A DNA stretch of 64,000 nt from Poriferisodalis sp965208555 (lineage in GTDB: Bacteria > Actinomycetota > Acidimicrobiia > Acidimicrobiales > Poriferisodalaceae). A program made the translations under genes and the position numbers. The stretch is taken from NCBI RefSeq assembly GCF_965208555.1, contig NZ_OZ242342.1, forward strand, positions 1,116,001-1,180,000, read 5' to 3'. The notes beneath the pieces were generated by a model. It searched no databases. It saw only the letters and a list, made by a program, of their open reading frames with translations, and was not told the DNA's origin. Below are positions 16,567-24,706 of this stretch, piece by piece; position 1 is the first letter of the stretch, and every line of letters begins with the position of its first letter.

Positions 16567-17787
16567 GTGGCCGATTTCCAGCAGCACGAGTCGATCGCGA
16601 CGCTCCATCGCCTTGCCGACCGGTCCGTCGAGAGCCTCGAAGACGAGCTGTTCGAGTATTCCCGCCGCCGCCCCATCGCATTGATCATCCCGGCGCTGTA
16701 CAGCGAGCTGCAAGGGCCGGCGCTGGGCAACATCGTCGACGAGATCGCCAAGCTCACCTACATCGACGAGATCATCGTCGGCATCGACCGGGCAGACGAA
16801 GCCCAGTTCGCCGACGCCAGGCAGTTCTTCTCCCGCCTCCCCCAGCGCACCCGCCTGCTGTGGAACGACGGCCCCCGGCTGCGCAAGATCGACGAGGTCC
16901 TCGCCGACCGGGTGCTGGCACCGACCGAGCCGGGCAAGGGCCGCAACGTCTGGTACTGCCTCGGCTACTTCCTGGCCTCGGGACGCTGCGAGAACGTGGC
17001 CCTGCACGACGCCGACATCCTCACCTACGACCGGGGCCTGCTGGCCCGGCTGCTGTACCCGATCCTGCACCCCACCTTCGGGTACTCGTTCTCGAAGGGC
17101 TACTACTACCGGGCAGGCGAAGGGCCGGCGGGACGGCTCAACGGCCGGGTGGTACGGCTGCTGGTGACGCCGCTGTTGCGGGCCCTGCGGGCCACGATCG
17201 GCGAGCACGACTACCTGCGCTACCTGGAGTCGTTCCGCTACCCGCTGGCGGGCGAGTTCGCGATGAAGCTGGACATGACCCGCAGCATCCGCATCCCCAG
17301 CGACTGGGGGCTCGAGATCGGCGTGCTGTCGGAGGTGTACCGCATCTACCAGGGGCGGCGGATCTGCCAGGTCGATGTCTGCGGCCGCTACGACCACAAG
17401 CACCAGGAACTGTCCGTCGAGGATGCCAACGCGGGCCTGCACAAGATGAGCCGCGACATCGCCAAGGCCATCTACCGCAAGCTCGCCATCGACGGCACCA
17501 CGCTGGGAACAGAGATCTTCCGCACCGTCAAGGCCGTCTATTACCGCAACGCGCTCGACCTCGTCAGCCACTACCGCAACGACGCCACCTTCAACGGCTT
17601 CGACTTCGACCTGCACGCCGAGGAGACTGCGGTGGAACTGTTCGCCTCGGCGATCATGGAAGCCGGCGACGAGTTCCTGAACGACCCGATGGGCACCCCG
17701 TTCATCCCGAACTGGTCACGGGTGCAAAGCGCCGTACCCGACATCCTCGGCCAGCTCTACGACGCCGTCGAACTCGACAACGCCTGA
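16567..17787 (+). CDS. Glucosyl-3-phosphoglycerate synthase-like glycosyltransferase (GT81)
   Basis: A 406-residue GT-A-fold glycosyltransferase. Seen: ALIIPALYSELQGPALGNIV, EIIVGIDRADEAQF, GKGRNVWYCLGYFLAS and the metal/nucleotide-sugar motif HDADI with Asp148 and Asp150. Then come FSKGYYYR, RYPLAGEFAMKLD and SDWGLEIGVL. This is the layout of GpgS-type enzymes, which transfer glucose from an NDP-glucose to 3-phosphoglycerate, giving the precursor of glucosylglycerate (a compatible solute, and in mycobacteria the start of methylglucose lipopolysaccharide). Mannosyl-transferring relatives exist, so the sugar is inferred. No phosphatase gene (gpgP) lies next to it. GTG 16567 is the start, with GGAG upstream. 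A GH13_18 phosphorylase sits 1.6 kb away. Confidence 0.75.
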   Translation: MADFQQHESIATLHRLADRSVESLEDELFEYSRRRPIALIIPALYSELQGPALGNIVDEIAKLTYIDEIIVGIDRADEAQFADARQFFSRLPQRTRLLWNDGPRLRKIDEVLADRVLAPTEPGKGRNVWYCLGYFLASGRCENVALHDADILTYDRGLLARLLYPILHPTFGYSFSKGYYYRAGEGPAGRLNGRVVRLLVTPLLRALRATIGEHDYLRYLESFRYPLAGEFAMKLDMTRSIRIPSDWGLEIGVLSEVYRIYQGRRICQVDVCGRYDHKHQELSVEDANAGLHKMSRDIAKAIYRKLAIDGTTLGTEIFRTVKAVYYRNALDLVSHYRNDATFNGFDFDLHAEETAVELFASAIMEAGDEFLNDPMGTPFIPNWSRVQSAVPDILGQLYDAVELDNA

Positions 17788-17851
17788 GCCCTCTGAGGCT
17801 GCGGACTCGATGGGCGCGGATGGCGATGCTGCCATATGCCCATATCGGCGA

Positions 17852-17867
17852 ATACAGTTATCTGTAT
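17852..17867 (+). promoter_or_regulatory. Palindrome over the vapB start, candidate autoregulatory operator
   Basis: ATACAG-TTAT-CTGTAT is a 6-bp inverted repeat whose right arm runs into the ATG at 17866. Antitoxins of this kind commonly bind such palindromes at their own promoter. An AT-rich segment (CATATGCCCATAT, 17833-17845) just upstream could hold the -10 region. Confidence 0.4.
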
Positions 17868-18105
17868 GAAGACCACCATCAACCTCCCCGACGGTCTGGT
17901 CGAGCAAGCCAAACAACGCGCCGCGGAACGGGGCTGCACCTTCACCACCCTGATCGCCGAAGGGTTGCTGCTGGTCTTGCAGCAAACCGCTCCTGCGACG
18001 CGAACACCGCTGCCCACCTGGGGCCAGAAGGGCGATCTGGTTCTCGTGGACATCGAGGATCGCGAAGCCGTCTGGCAGGCTCTCGACGGCGACGGTTGGA
18101 AGTGA
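17866..18105 (+). CDS. Ribbon-helix-helix antitoxin (VapB-like)
   Basis: A 79-residue protein beginning MKTTINLPDGLVEQAKQRAA, a typical ribbon-helix-helix start in which the beta strand (TTINL) contacts DNA. GCTFTTLIAEGLLLVLQQ completes the second helix. The C-terminal tail, with acidic VDIEDREAVWQALDGDGWK, would wrap around the toxin. Its stop TGA overlaps the toxin start in GTGA, so translation is coupled. The ATG at 17866 was preferred to the upstream in-frame ATG 17836 because the palindrome and domain both fit. Confidence 0.8.
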   Translation: MKTTINLPDGLVEQAKQRAAERGCTFTTLIAEGLLLVLQQTAPATRTPLPTWGQKGDLVLVDIEDREAVWQALDGDGWK

Positions 18106-18545
18106 TCCTCCCCGACGTCAACGTGTTGGTCTATGCCTACCGCGCAGACCTCGACCAGCACGAGACCTACCGGCCGTGGCTGTCGAAGGCGCTTGGCGGG
18201 CCGGAGCCATTCGGTGCAGCGGACGCCGTTCTCACCGGCTTCATGCGGGTGGTGACCAACCGGAGGATCTTTGCCAACCCCTCGCCGATCCAAGCAGCGC
18301 TGTCCTTCATCGAGCAAGTTCGCTCGGCGCCTGCGACCCGCGCCGTGACGGCGACCGATGCGACATGGCGCGAGTTCGCGAGATTCGCCAAATCCGATTC
18401 CCGCATTGCCGGCAACCTGGTGCCCGACGCGTGGCTCGCCGCGCTGGCGGTCTCGGTCGGCGCCCGACTCGCGACCGCCGATGCCGGCTTCGCCCGATTC
18501 GATGGCCTGAGATGGTTCGATCCCCAACGCATCGCCACCGCATAG
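18102..18545 (+). CDS. PIN-domain ribonuclease toxin (VapC-like)
   Basis: A 147-residue PIN-domain protein. It begins VILPDVNVLVYAYRADLDQH, where Asp5 is the first metal ligand; TGFMRVVTNRRIF holds the family TxxxR helix; later NLVPDAWLAALAVSVGARLA and TADAGFARFDGLRWFDP give the third and fourth acidic positions. VapC toxins cleave specific tRNAs or rRNA using Mg or Mn. Start GTG 18102 overlaps the antitoxin stop. A much longer frame runs through upstream sequence but only by chance. Together with 17866-18105 this is a complete VapBC module inserted between the two probable glucosylglycerate genes. Confidence 0.85.
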   Translation: MILPDVNVLVYAYRADLDQHETYRPWLSKALGGPEPFGAADAVLTGFMRVVTNRRIFANPSPIQAALSFIEQVRSAPATRAVTATDATWREFARFAKSDSRIAGNLVPDAWLAALAVSVGARLATADAGFARFDGLRWFDPQRIATA

Positions 18546-18580
18546 ACCGCGACATAGCATGAGCACTAGCGTTACAAGTC

Positions 18581-18748
18581 ATGAAGCGACGCCATAGCAC
18601 TGCACGCAACGTCTCTGATCTGGCAGCGTGGGCGTCGATCCCGTTCTGGCTGATGCGAGGGGCGTGGAGATGGATTGCTGAGAAACGCTCTCATCGCCGG
18701 CTCGCCCGTGAAGCCGCCGAACGCGGCCCGTTCGATATTGACGCCTGA
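18581..18748 (+). CDS. Small basic hypothetical protein, 55 aa
   Basis: ATG 18581 opens a 55-residue frame: basic start MKRRHSTARN, a short apolar stretch with DLAAWASIPFWLMRGAWRW, then a charged helix (AEKRSHRRLAREAAERG) and an acidic end PFDIDA. Not recognised. The apolar part with its Trp residues could be an amphipathic membrane-surface helix. The next ORF begins only 3 nt after its stop and a third 18 nt after that, so the three look like one small operon downstream of VapBC. Confidence 0.45.
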   Translation: MKRRHSTARNVSDLAAWASIPFWLMRGAWRWIAEKRSHRRLAREAAERGPFDIDA

Positions 18749-18751
18749 GCG

Positions 18752-19000
18752 ATGCAGTCCTCTCCTTGGGAGACGAGACACGCGATCACCGGTGACCGAC
18801 TGCGTTCCTACTTCACGACTCCTTGGCGTCAGTTGGAACTACGCGTCACCGCGTTGCTCGTGGTCTCGACGCTGCTTGTGCGCACGCACTCCGTGTGGTG
18901 GGTGCTCGTGACTGCTGCGTTCGTAGTTGCCGAAGTGTTCTGGTTCCGGCACCGTTGCCGCACCCAGCGACACCCCGTTGGCTCGAAGACGAGTCTGTAG
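18752..19000 (+). CDS. Small hypothetical membrane protein, 82 aa
   Basis: An 82-residue frame starting 3 nt after the previous stop. The centre holds VTALLVVSTLLVR and VWWVLVTAAFVVAEVFWF, enough for one or two membrane helices, flanked by basic residues (RHRCRTQRH at the C-terminal side). Not recognised as any family. Composition and close spacing to its neighbours argue for a real gene rather than a shadow. Confidence 0.45.
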   Translation: MQSSPWETRHAITGDRLRSYFTTPWRQLELRVTALLVVSTLLVRTHSVWWVLVTAAFVVAEVFWFRHRCRTQRHPVGSKTSL

Positions 19001-19018
19001 AAGGGTGACCAGACAGCG

Positions 19019-19288
19019 ATGTGGTCTTCACCTCATGACGTGACGAAGCCCGACCAGTGTCCCATTGCGGAGCGCGTGGTGCCTCACGGTGGCTGGCTGC
19101 TGGTCGGCAACGTGATCGCCTTCGCGTTCGTGGGACTCTCCGTCCGCACGATTGGCCCGGACTGGTCGAGCGGAGCGCGCGCTCTTGCGTTTGTCGCACT
19201 GTCGCTGGCGTGCTCGGCGCTGTGGCTGGCATGGCAGCGCTCGGTTCGGCGAGCCGCAGCTCGGGCCGGAGAGGCTTCGCCTGTGTAG
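19019..19288 (+). CDS. Small hypothetical membrane protein, 89 aa
   Basis: An 89-residue frame beginning ATG 19019, 18 nt after the previous stop. Two likely membrane helices: GGWLLVGNVIAFAFVGLSV and ALAFVALSLACSALWLAW, joined by a short polar loop RTIGPDWSSG and ended by a basic tail (RSVRRAAARAG). No family recognised. Probably co-transcribed with the two preceding small ORFs. The approximately 120 bases that follow (19289-19409) show no gene. Confidence 0.5.
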   Translation: MWSSPHDVTKPDQCPIAERVVPHGGWLLVGNVIAFAFVGLSVRTIGPDWSSGARALAFVALSLACSALWLAWQRSVRRAAARAGEASPV

Positions 19289-19409
19289 TTCGCAGGCTCA
19301 GCAGCGATGGCAACGCCTTGCTGTTCAAGCTGGGCGACGGCGCCTCATGCCACGATCTCGTTGCGCGCATAGTGCGCCGGCATCAAGGGACTTACACAGC
19401 GCGACCCCG

Positions 19410-21302
19410 CTACGCGGACATTCGGTTGCCGAGTGCGGGCTCGCGACGCTCTGACTCCAAGCAGAGCCACATGGTCTGGCCCACCGCCAGGTTTACGCGG
19501 TCGGACGGACCGTGCAGTGCGCCGTCCAGCAGGTCCACGCAGCCGACCTCAGAGAACAGAGTTCCTGCGCTGCCCTCGGGGCAGAGCGACGACAGCACCT
19601 CGAGATCGATGGTGAGATGGGTATGGCCGACGTTGGTCACCGACACCACCGTCTGGCCCCACTCGGCATCGCCGCGCATCACGCCCAGTGCCTGCGGGCC
19701 CAGATCCAGCGACACCTGCGGGCTGTCGGGATGGAACGCGGGCTGCGCACGACGGATGAGCATTCGGTGGACGAGCTCCACCAGGGTCCTGCGGCGGATC
19801 CCGTCCTGCGCGCCGAGCAGGTCCACCGCCTCGTCCAAGGTGACCTTGCGCCGGTTGATGGTGCGCTTGTTCTGCTCCACCGGCGGCAGGCCGTGCTCGG
19901 TGACGATGCGCGGCGGCTCGCTGATCGGCGTCCAGTAGCTGGGGGTGCCCAGCAGCGCATGCACGTACAACGCGGGGACGCCGGCGAGGCTCAGCATGAC
20001 CGTGTGCGCGGCAAGGAACTGCGCCACACCTAACGGATCCCCATCGCCGGCGAAGAGATCCCACAGCGAGACGTTCAGCTCGTACGCCTTGGGGCCTTCA
20101 GGCGTGTCGAACTCCGAGTGAGTGCCGCCGGCGCCGTGTGCCGCGGCGATGAGCCGGCTGATCTCGGTGTCGCTCAGCAGCCCCTCCACCGGTCGCAGCC
20201 CGATGCCGTCGTGGCTGGCGATGAAATTGAAGAACGACGTCCCCGCAGGCGGCGTCTCCAACTGTGCCAGCCACTGCTGCATCGCTACCGACGAGCCCGA
20301 CAGCATCGTGTGGGCGACCAGCGGCGGCAGGCTGAAGTTGTAGACGAGGTGGGCTTCATCGCCGTCGCCCCAGTAGGCCACGTTCTGCTCATGGGGCACG
20401 TTGGTCTCGGTGATGATGACCGAGTCTCCACAGCGGGCGTCCAGCAGCGTGCGCAGCAGCTTCACGAACTCATGCGTCTGCGACAGGTTCACACACGACG
20501 TGCCGAGCTCCTTCCAGAGATAGGCGATGGCATCCAGCCGGAACCACCGCACTCCCGCGTCGACCAAGCGGGCCACGGTGCGCAGCAGGTCGAGCAGCAC
20601 CTCGGGCTCGGCGAAGTCCAGATCGATCTGGTCGTAGCTGAAGGTGCACCACAGCAGCCGCGGGCCGTCGGGGGTCTCGACTTCGCGCAGCAGCGGCGTC
20701 GTGCGGGGGCGAACCACGCTCGACAGGTCGTCCTCGGGCTCGGCGGTGAGCAGGTAGCGGCTGCCGGGCTCTTCCCCACTGCAGAACTGCTCCATCCACG
20801 GGTGGTCGGCGCTGACGTGGTTCACCACAAGATCCGCCATGACCGTGTAGGTCTCACTGAGGTCCGTGATGTCGTCCCAGCTGCCGAGCCGTGGGTCCAC
20901 CGCACGGTGGTCGGTGATGGCGAAGCCCCCGTCGGAACTTGCCGGATAGAAGGGCAGCACGTGCACGACCGACACCACATCGCCGGTCAGGTCGTCGAGC
21001 AACTCGTGCATCGTCTGCATCGGCACCCTGCCCGCTTCGGTGATCGAGTCGGCATAGGTGATCACGGCCACCTCGTGCTGATCCCACCGCGGGCCGCCGG
21101 CTGCGACGACTTCAGTCCCATCAAGCCCAAGAGTGGACAGCACGTCGTCAACTAAGCGATCGAGCGGCACATCGAGGTAGATGAACTCGAGGTGACGCCT
21201 GACCCGGCTGCGGAGATCCCCCTCGGTCACGACGTGCGGACCCCCATCGCCAGACCTGTTCTCGAGTACGGAACCGTACCGACTGAGATTAGTGACGCTC
21301 AT
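19410..21302 (-). CDS. GH13_18 glucoside phosphorylase, probable glucosylglycerate phosphorylase
   Basis: A 630-residue member of the sucrose-phosphorylase subfamily GH13_18. Seen: ITYADSI, HVLPFYPASSDGGFAITDHR, VMADLVVNHVSADHPW, WFRLDAIAYLWKELGTSC with nucleophile Asp257, IITETNVPHEQN with acid/base Glu299, and VYNFSLPPL. These enzymes use phosphate to split an alpha-glucoside into glucose-1-phosphate. The N-terminal extension of about 65 residues relative to classic sucrose phosphorylase and the nearby GpgS-like gene favour glucosylglycerate as substrate, as described for GH13_18 members of Meiothermus and E. coli YcjM; that choice is inference, with sucrose or glucosylglycerol as alternatives. 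ATG 21302 was chosen over the upstream open frame. It diverges from the amine oxidase with 43 bases between them. Confidence 0.75.
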   Translation of the reverse strand: MSVTNLSRYGSVLENRSGDGGPHVVTEGDLRSRVRRHLEFIYLDVPLDRLVDDVLSTLGLDGTEVVAAGGPRWDQHEVAVITYADSITEAGRVPMQTMHELLDDLTGDVVSVVHVLPFYPASSDGGFAITDHRAVDPRLGSWDDITDLSETYTVMADLVVNHVSADHPWMEQFCSGEEPGSRYLLTAEPEDDLSSVVRPRTTPLLREVETPDGPRLLWCTFSYDQIDLDFAEPEVLLDLLRTVARLVDAGVRWFRLDAIAYLWKELGTSCVNLSQTHEFVKLLRTLLDARCGDSVIITETNVPHEQNVAYWGDGDEAHLVYNFSLPPLVAHTMLSGSSVAMQQWLAQLETPPAGTSFFNFIASHDGIGLRPVEGLLSDTEISRLIAAAHGAGGTHSEFDTPEGPKAYELNVSLWDLFAGDGDPLGVAQFLAAHTVMLSLAGVPALYVHALLGTPSYWTPISEPPRIVTEHGLPPVEQNKRTINRRKVTLDEAVDLLGAQDGIRRRTLVELVHRMLIRRAQPAFHPDSPQVSLDLGPQALGVMRGDAEWGQTVVSVTNVGHTHLTIDLEVLSSLCPEGSAGTLFSEVGCVDLLDGALHGPSDRVNLAVGQTMWLCLESERREPALGNRMSA

Positions 21303-21307
21303 CGTCC

Positions 21308-21327
21308 CGGCTGCGTATCCGCAGCCG
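21308..21327. promoter_or_regulatory. Inverted repeat in a 43-bp divergent intergenic region
   Basis: CGGCTGCG-TATC-CGCAGCCG is a perfect 8-bp inverted repeat midway between the starts of the phosphorylase (21302, minus) and the amine oxidase (21346, plus). With so little space it could be an operator acting on both genes, or a small hairpin in one leader. Confidence 0.35.
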
Positions 21328-21345
21328 ACCGCGTAGCGTGAACAC

Positions 21346-23289
21346 ATGGCCGAAACCCTGCTGGAAACACCTGTCGAAGGGGCCGACGCTCCTTCGGTTC
21401 ACCCGCTGTCGATGATGACCGAGGCGGAGGCCCACGCCGCCATCGAGGTGCTGCGCCGCAGCGGCCGCATCGGCGACGGCGCCCGCTTCCACGGCTTCTG
21501 CATCGCCGAGCCGCCGAAGGCCGAGGTCGCGGCCTGGACCCCCGGTACCAGCACCGACCGCCGTTTCGAGGTGGTGGTGCACGAGAACGGCGAAGTACAC
21601 GTCGCCGTGGTGTCGGTGACCCGCGGCGAAGTGGACTCGTGGACACACCATCCCAGCGTGGTGCCCCGCGTGGGCATGGCAGAGCTGTTCGCTGTCATGG
21701 ATGCCTGCCGGAAAGACCCGGGCTTCGCCGCCGCCCTTGCCAAGCGCGGCATCGCCGACCCGTCGCAGGTGCAGATCGACCCGTGGCCGACCGGCGACTA
21801 CGACTTCGACTTCGAGATCGGCCGGCGCGTGCAGCGCTGCATTGCCTTCTGGCGCCCGAATCCCACCGACAACGGCTACGCGTACCCGCTCGACGGGCTG
21901 ATGGTGCACATCGACGTGGACACGCTGGAAGTGCTGCAGGTCACCGATTTCGACCAGTGGCCGGTGGCATCTGAGCGCGGCAACTACGACGTCGACGCGG
22001 TGACCGAGGACTTCGGGCCGATGCGGACGGACCTGCGTCCCATCGAGATCACCCAGCCCGAGGGCACCAGCTTCACACTGGACGACAACGAGCTGCGCTG
22101 GCAGAAGTGGTCGATGCGCGTCGTGATGGACGACACCGAGGGCCTGGTGCTCCACCGCATCGCCTATGACGACGGCGGTCGGGTCCGCCCGATCATCGAC
22201 CGGGCGTCGCTGGCCGAGATGGTGGTGCCCTATGGCGACACCCGGCCGTCGCAGACGTTCAAGCATGCGCTCGACTCGGGCGAGTTCGGCCTGGGCCTGA
22301 TGAACAACTCGCTGCAGCTCGGCTGCGACTGCCTGGGCGAGATCGCCTACCTCGACTCCGTGCAGGTGTTCGACGACGGCTCGGTCGTCACGACGCCCAA
22401 CGCCATCTGCATCCACGAGGAGGACTTCGGGATCGGCTGGAAGCACTTCGACTGGCACGCCGACACCACCGAGGTGCGCCGCTCACGCCGCCTGGTGGTG
22501 AGCGCCATCCACACCGTCGGCAACTACGAGTACGGCTTCTTCTGGTACTTCTACCTGGACGGCACGATCCGCTACGAGGTGAAGCTGACCGGCATCCTCA
22601 CTACCCGGTCGCATCGGGACGGCGATGACCTGACGTTCGCCCGCCAGGTGGCGCCGCACGTGTCGGCCCCGATCCACCAGCACATCTTCTGCGTGCGGCT
22701 GGACATGGCCGTCGACGGCAACGCCAACAGCGTGGTGGAGGTGAACACCGAGGCGTTGCCACCGGGGCCGGACAACCCGTATGGCACCGCGTTCGCCGCC
22801 CGTGAGACGGTGCTGGAGAGCGAGTTGGCGGCCCGGCGCAATACCAACTCGGCATCCAGCAGGTACTGGAAGATCCAGAGCGCGGACCACATCAACCGGC
22901 TCGGCCATCCGACGGCCTACCGCCTGCTGCCGCCGCCCACTACCACGATGTTCGCGGCGCACGACAGCCCCCACTCAGAGCGTGCCACCTTCGCCCGCCA
23001 CAACCTGTGGGTGTCGCCGACCCGGCCCGACGAACGCTACGGCGCCGGCCGGTTCCCGACCCAGCGCAACGCCGGCGACGGTCTGGAGCGCTACACCGCA
23101 GGCGACCGGCCGGTGGTCGACACCGACATCACCGTGTGGCACACGTTCGGGATCACCCACGACGCCCGGCCCGAGGACTTCCCCGTGATGCCCACCGAGT
23201 ACGCGGGCTTCGGGCTGGTGCCCGACGGTTTCTTCGACCGCAACCCGATGCTGGACGTGCCGCCCTCATCCAACGGCCACTGCGCCTGA
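21346..23289 (+). CDS. Copper-containing primary amine oxidase
   Basis: A 647-residue quinone/copper amine oxidase that oxidises primary amines to aldehydes with release of ammonia and hydrogen peroxide. The cofactor site TVGNYEYG is present; Tyr394 would be converted to topaquinone. Copper ligands His444 and His446 lie in IHQHIFCVRLD, and the third is expected near the C-terminus (THDARPEDFPVMPTEY). The N2/N3 domains and the catalytic-base region YPLDGLMVHID are also seen. Length fits the family. There is no signal peptide, so it acts in the cytoplasm, unlike many periplasmic amine oxidases. Start ATG 21346. The flavoprotein and BMP transporter genes follow on the same strand, perhaps supplying or handling an amine. 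Confidence 0.92.
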   Translation: MAETLLETPVEGADAPSVHPLSMMTEAEAHAAIEVLRRSGRIGDGARFHGFCIAEPPKAEVAAWTPGTSTDRRFEVVVHENGEVHVAVVSVTRGEVDSWTHHPSVVPRVGMAELFAVMDACRKDPGFAAALAKRGIADPSQVQIDPWPTGDYDFDFEIGRRVQRCIAFWRPNPTDNGYAYPLDGLMVHIDVDTLEVLQVTDFDQWPVASERGNYDVDAVTEDFGPMRTDLRPIEITQPEGTSFTLDDNELRWQKWSMRVVMDDTEGLVLHRIAYDDGGRVRPIIDRASLAEMVVPYGDTRPSQTFKHALDSGEFGLGLMNNSLQLGCDCLGEIAYLDSVQVFDDGSVVTTPNAICIHEEDFGIGWKHFDWHADTTEVRRSRRLVVSAIHTVGNYEYGFFWYFYLDGTIRYEVKLTGILTTRSHRDGDDLTFARQVAPHVSAPIHQHIFCVRLDMAVDGNANSVVEVNTEALPPGPDNPYGTAFAARETVLESELAARRNTNSASSRYWKIQSADHINRLGHPTAYRLLPPPTTTMFAAHDSPHSERATFARHNLWVSPTRPDERYGAGRFPTQRNAGDGLERYTAGDRPVVDTDITVWHTFGITHDARPEDFPVMPTEYAGFGLVPDGFFDRNPMLDVPPSSNGHCA

Positions 23290-23314
23290 GGCTGCTGCGG
23301 CCTACTGTGGCCGC

Positions 23315-24598
23315 ATGGCGGGAGCACCCGAAGCAGACGAGTCGAGCCAGACAGCTTCCAACGCGGTGTCTGTGGACACCCTGCTGTCAGGTCTTGAACT
23401 GGTCGAGCACTTCGCTCCCGCGCCGACCGAGGGCCTGCGGATCGCCCCGTTCCTGGACGCCATCGAGGCACAGGCCGAGACCGCGGACCGGACCCGGTCC
23501 GTCTCGTCGGAGGTCGTCGAGGCCATCCGCGGCACCGACTTCATGCGCATGTCGGCCACCCGCAACATCGGCGGCGTCGAGGAGACGATGCTGCACATGG
23601 GCCGCGAACTCGAAGCGGTGGCAGCCCGCTGCCCGAGCCTGGCGTGGTGCCTGTGGAACCACCTGTGCGTATTCCACCTGTTCGTCGGCTCGGTCGGACC
23701 TGAGCAGCAGGACTTCCTCACCCACGTCGTGACCAACGGCCAATGGGTGTCGTTCCCCGGCGGCGCCCGCAGTTCGGTGTACGGCCGCGTCGAGGGCGAC
23801 CAGGCCATCTTGAACGGCACCGGCCGCTGGGGCACCGGCGCCCGCTACGCCGATTACTGCGGGGTGGCCTTCGCCATCACCGGCGACGACGGCAAGCCAG
23901 TGCGGCCGATGGACATCCGCTTCACCATCCTGCCCACCACCACCGAGGGCATGAAGATCGACCCGTCGTGGGACGGCGCCGGGCTGCGGGCCTCGGCTAC
24001 CGATGACGTCCACTACACCGACGTGCCGGTGGACCTCAGCGACTGTGTGGCCTGGTTCGGCGCCAACCGGGCAGAGTCGCTGCGCACGGTGCCAGTGGTG
24101 CATCACCGCTACCGCGAGGATTGGGTGGGCATCTCGGACCTGTGGCTCTCGTTCATGGCGGTGGGCTTGGTGCGCCGGGCGCTCGCCGAGGCGGCTGACG
24201 CGGCCGGAGGACGGCGGGTGATCATCGGCGGCAAGATGGTCGATCGACCCACGGTGCAGGTCAACTTCGGTCGGGCGGCGTCGCTGCTGGCCGCTGCAGC
24301 CGCAGCCACCGAGGCTGCGTGCAATGAAGTCGACCGTCGCATCGCCGCCAATGTCGTCCCCGACGAGGCCGACTACCTGCGCCAGATGGCAGTGACGACC
24401 ATGGCCGTGGAGCAGCTCGACGAGGCCATGTCGCTGCTGCACCGCACCCAAGGCGGCACCGCGCTGCGCGAGGGCGGCGCTTTCGACCGCCGCTATCGCG
24501 ACTTCCGGGCCATGCCAGTGCACATCAATGTGCACCAGGACCGCGTGACCCACCAACTCGGTCGCCACCTTCTGGGCCTCGAACTCAACCCCTTCTGA
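23315..24598 (+). CDS. Flavin-dependent monooxygenase-like acyl-CoA dehydrogenase fold protein
   Basis: A 427-residue protein of the acyl-CoA dehydrogenase fold, group D flavin monooxygenase branch (HsaA/DszC/HpaB-like). Seen: SSEVVEAIRGTDFMRMSATRNIG at the N-terminal helices, NGTGRWGTGARYADYCGVAF in the beta domain, and a C-terminal helical part with GGTALREGGAFDRRYRDFRA and VHINVHQDRV, which corresponds to the flavin/substrate region of HsaA-type enzymes. Such proteins use reduced FMN or FAD and oxygen to hydroxylate aromatic or heterocyclic compounds, and need a separate flavin reductase, not found nearby. A dehydrogenase role remains possible. It begins 25 nt after the amine oxidase stop, so the two are likely co-transcribed. 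Confidence 0.7.
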   Translation: MAGAPEADESSQTASNAVSVDTLLSGLELVEHFAPAPTEGLRIAPFLDAIEAQAETADRTRSVSSEVVEAIRGTDFMRMSATRNIGGVEETMLHMGRELEAVAARCPSLAWCLWNHLCVFHLFVGSVGPEQQDFLTHVVTNGQWVSFPGGARSSVYGRVEGDQAILNGTGRWGTGARYADYCGVAFAITGDDGKPVRPMDIRFTILPTTTEGMKIDPSWDGAGLRASATDDVHYTDVPVDLSDCVAWFGANRAESLRTVPVVHHRYREDWVGISDLWLSFMAVGLVRRALAEAADAAGGRRVIIGGKMVDRPTVQVNFGRAASLLAAAAAATEAACNEVDRRIAANVVPDEADYLRQMAVTTMAVEQLDEAMSLLHRTQGGTALREGGAFDRRYRDFRAMPVHINVHQDRVTHQLGRHLLGLELNPF

Positions 24599-24706
24599 TC
24601 ACGGCGGGGCGCCTGCGGGCGGTGGCAGCGGGCTCAGATGGGCAGGATTAGGCTCGAAGACGACCGCCCCGAGGTTGCCTCGCGGGCGCGAACGGAGAGG
24701 GAGATC

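Noticed and set aside
16860..18101. Long frame leading into the VapC toxin as one 561-residue protein
   Set aside because: Its first 410 residues overlap the GpgS-like gene in another frame and are low-complexity; the toxin has its own GTG coupled to the antitoxin stop.
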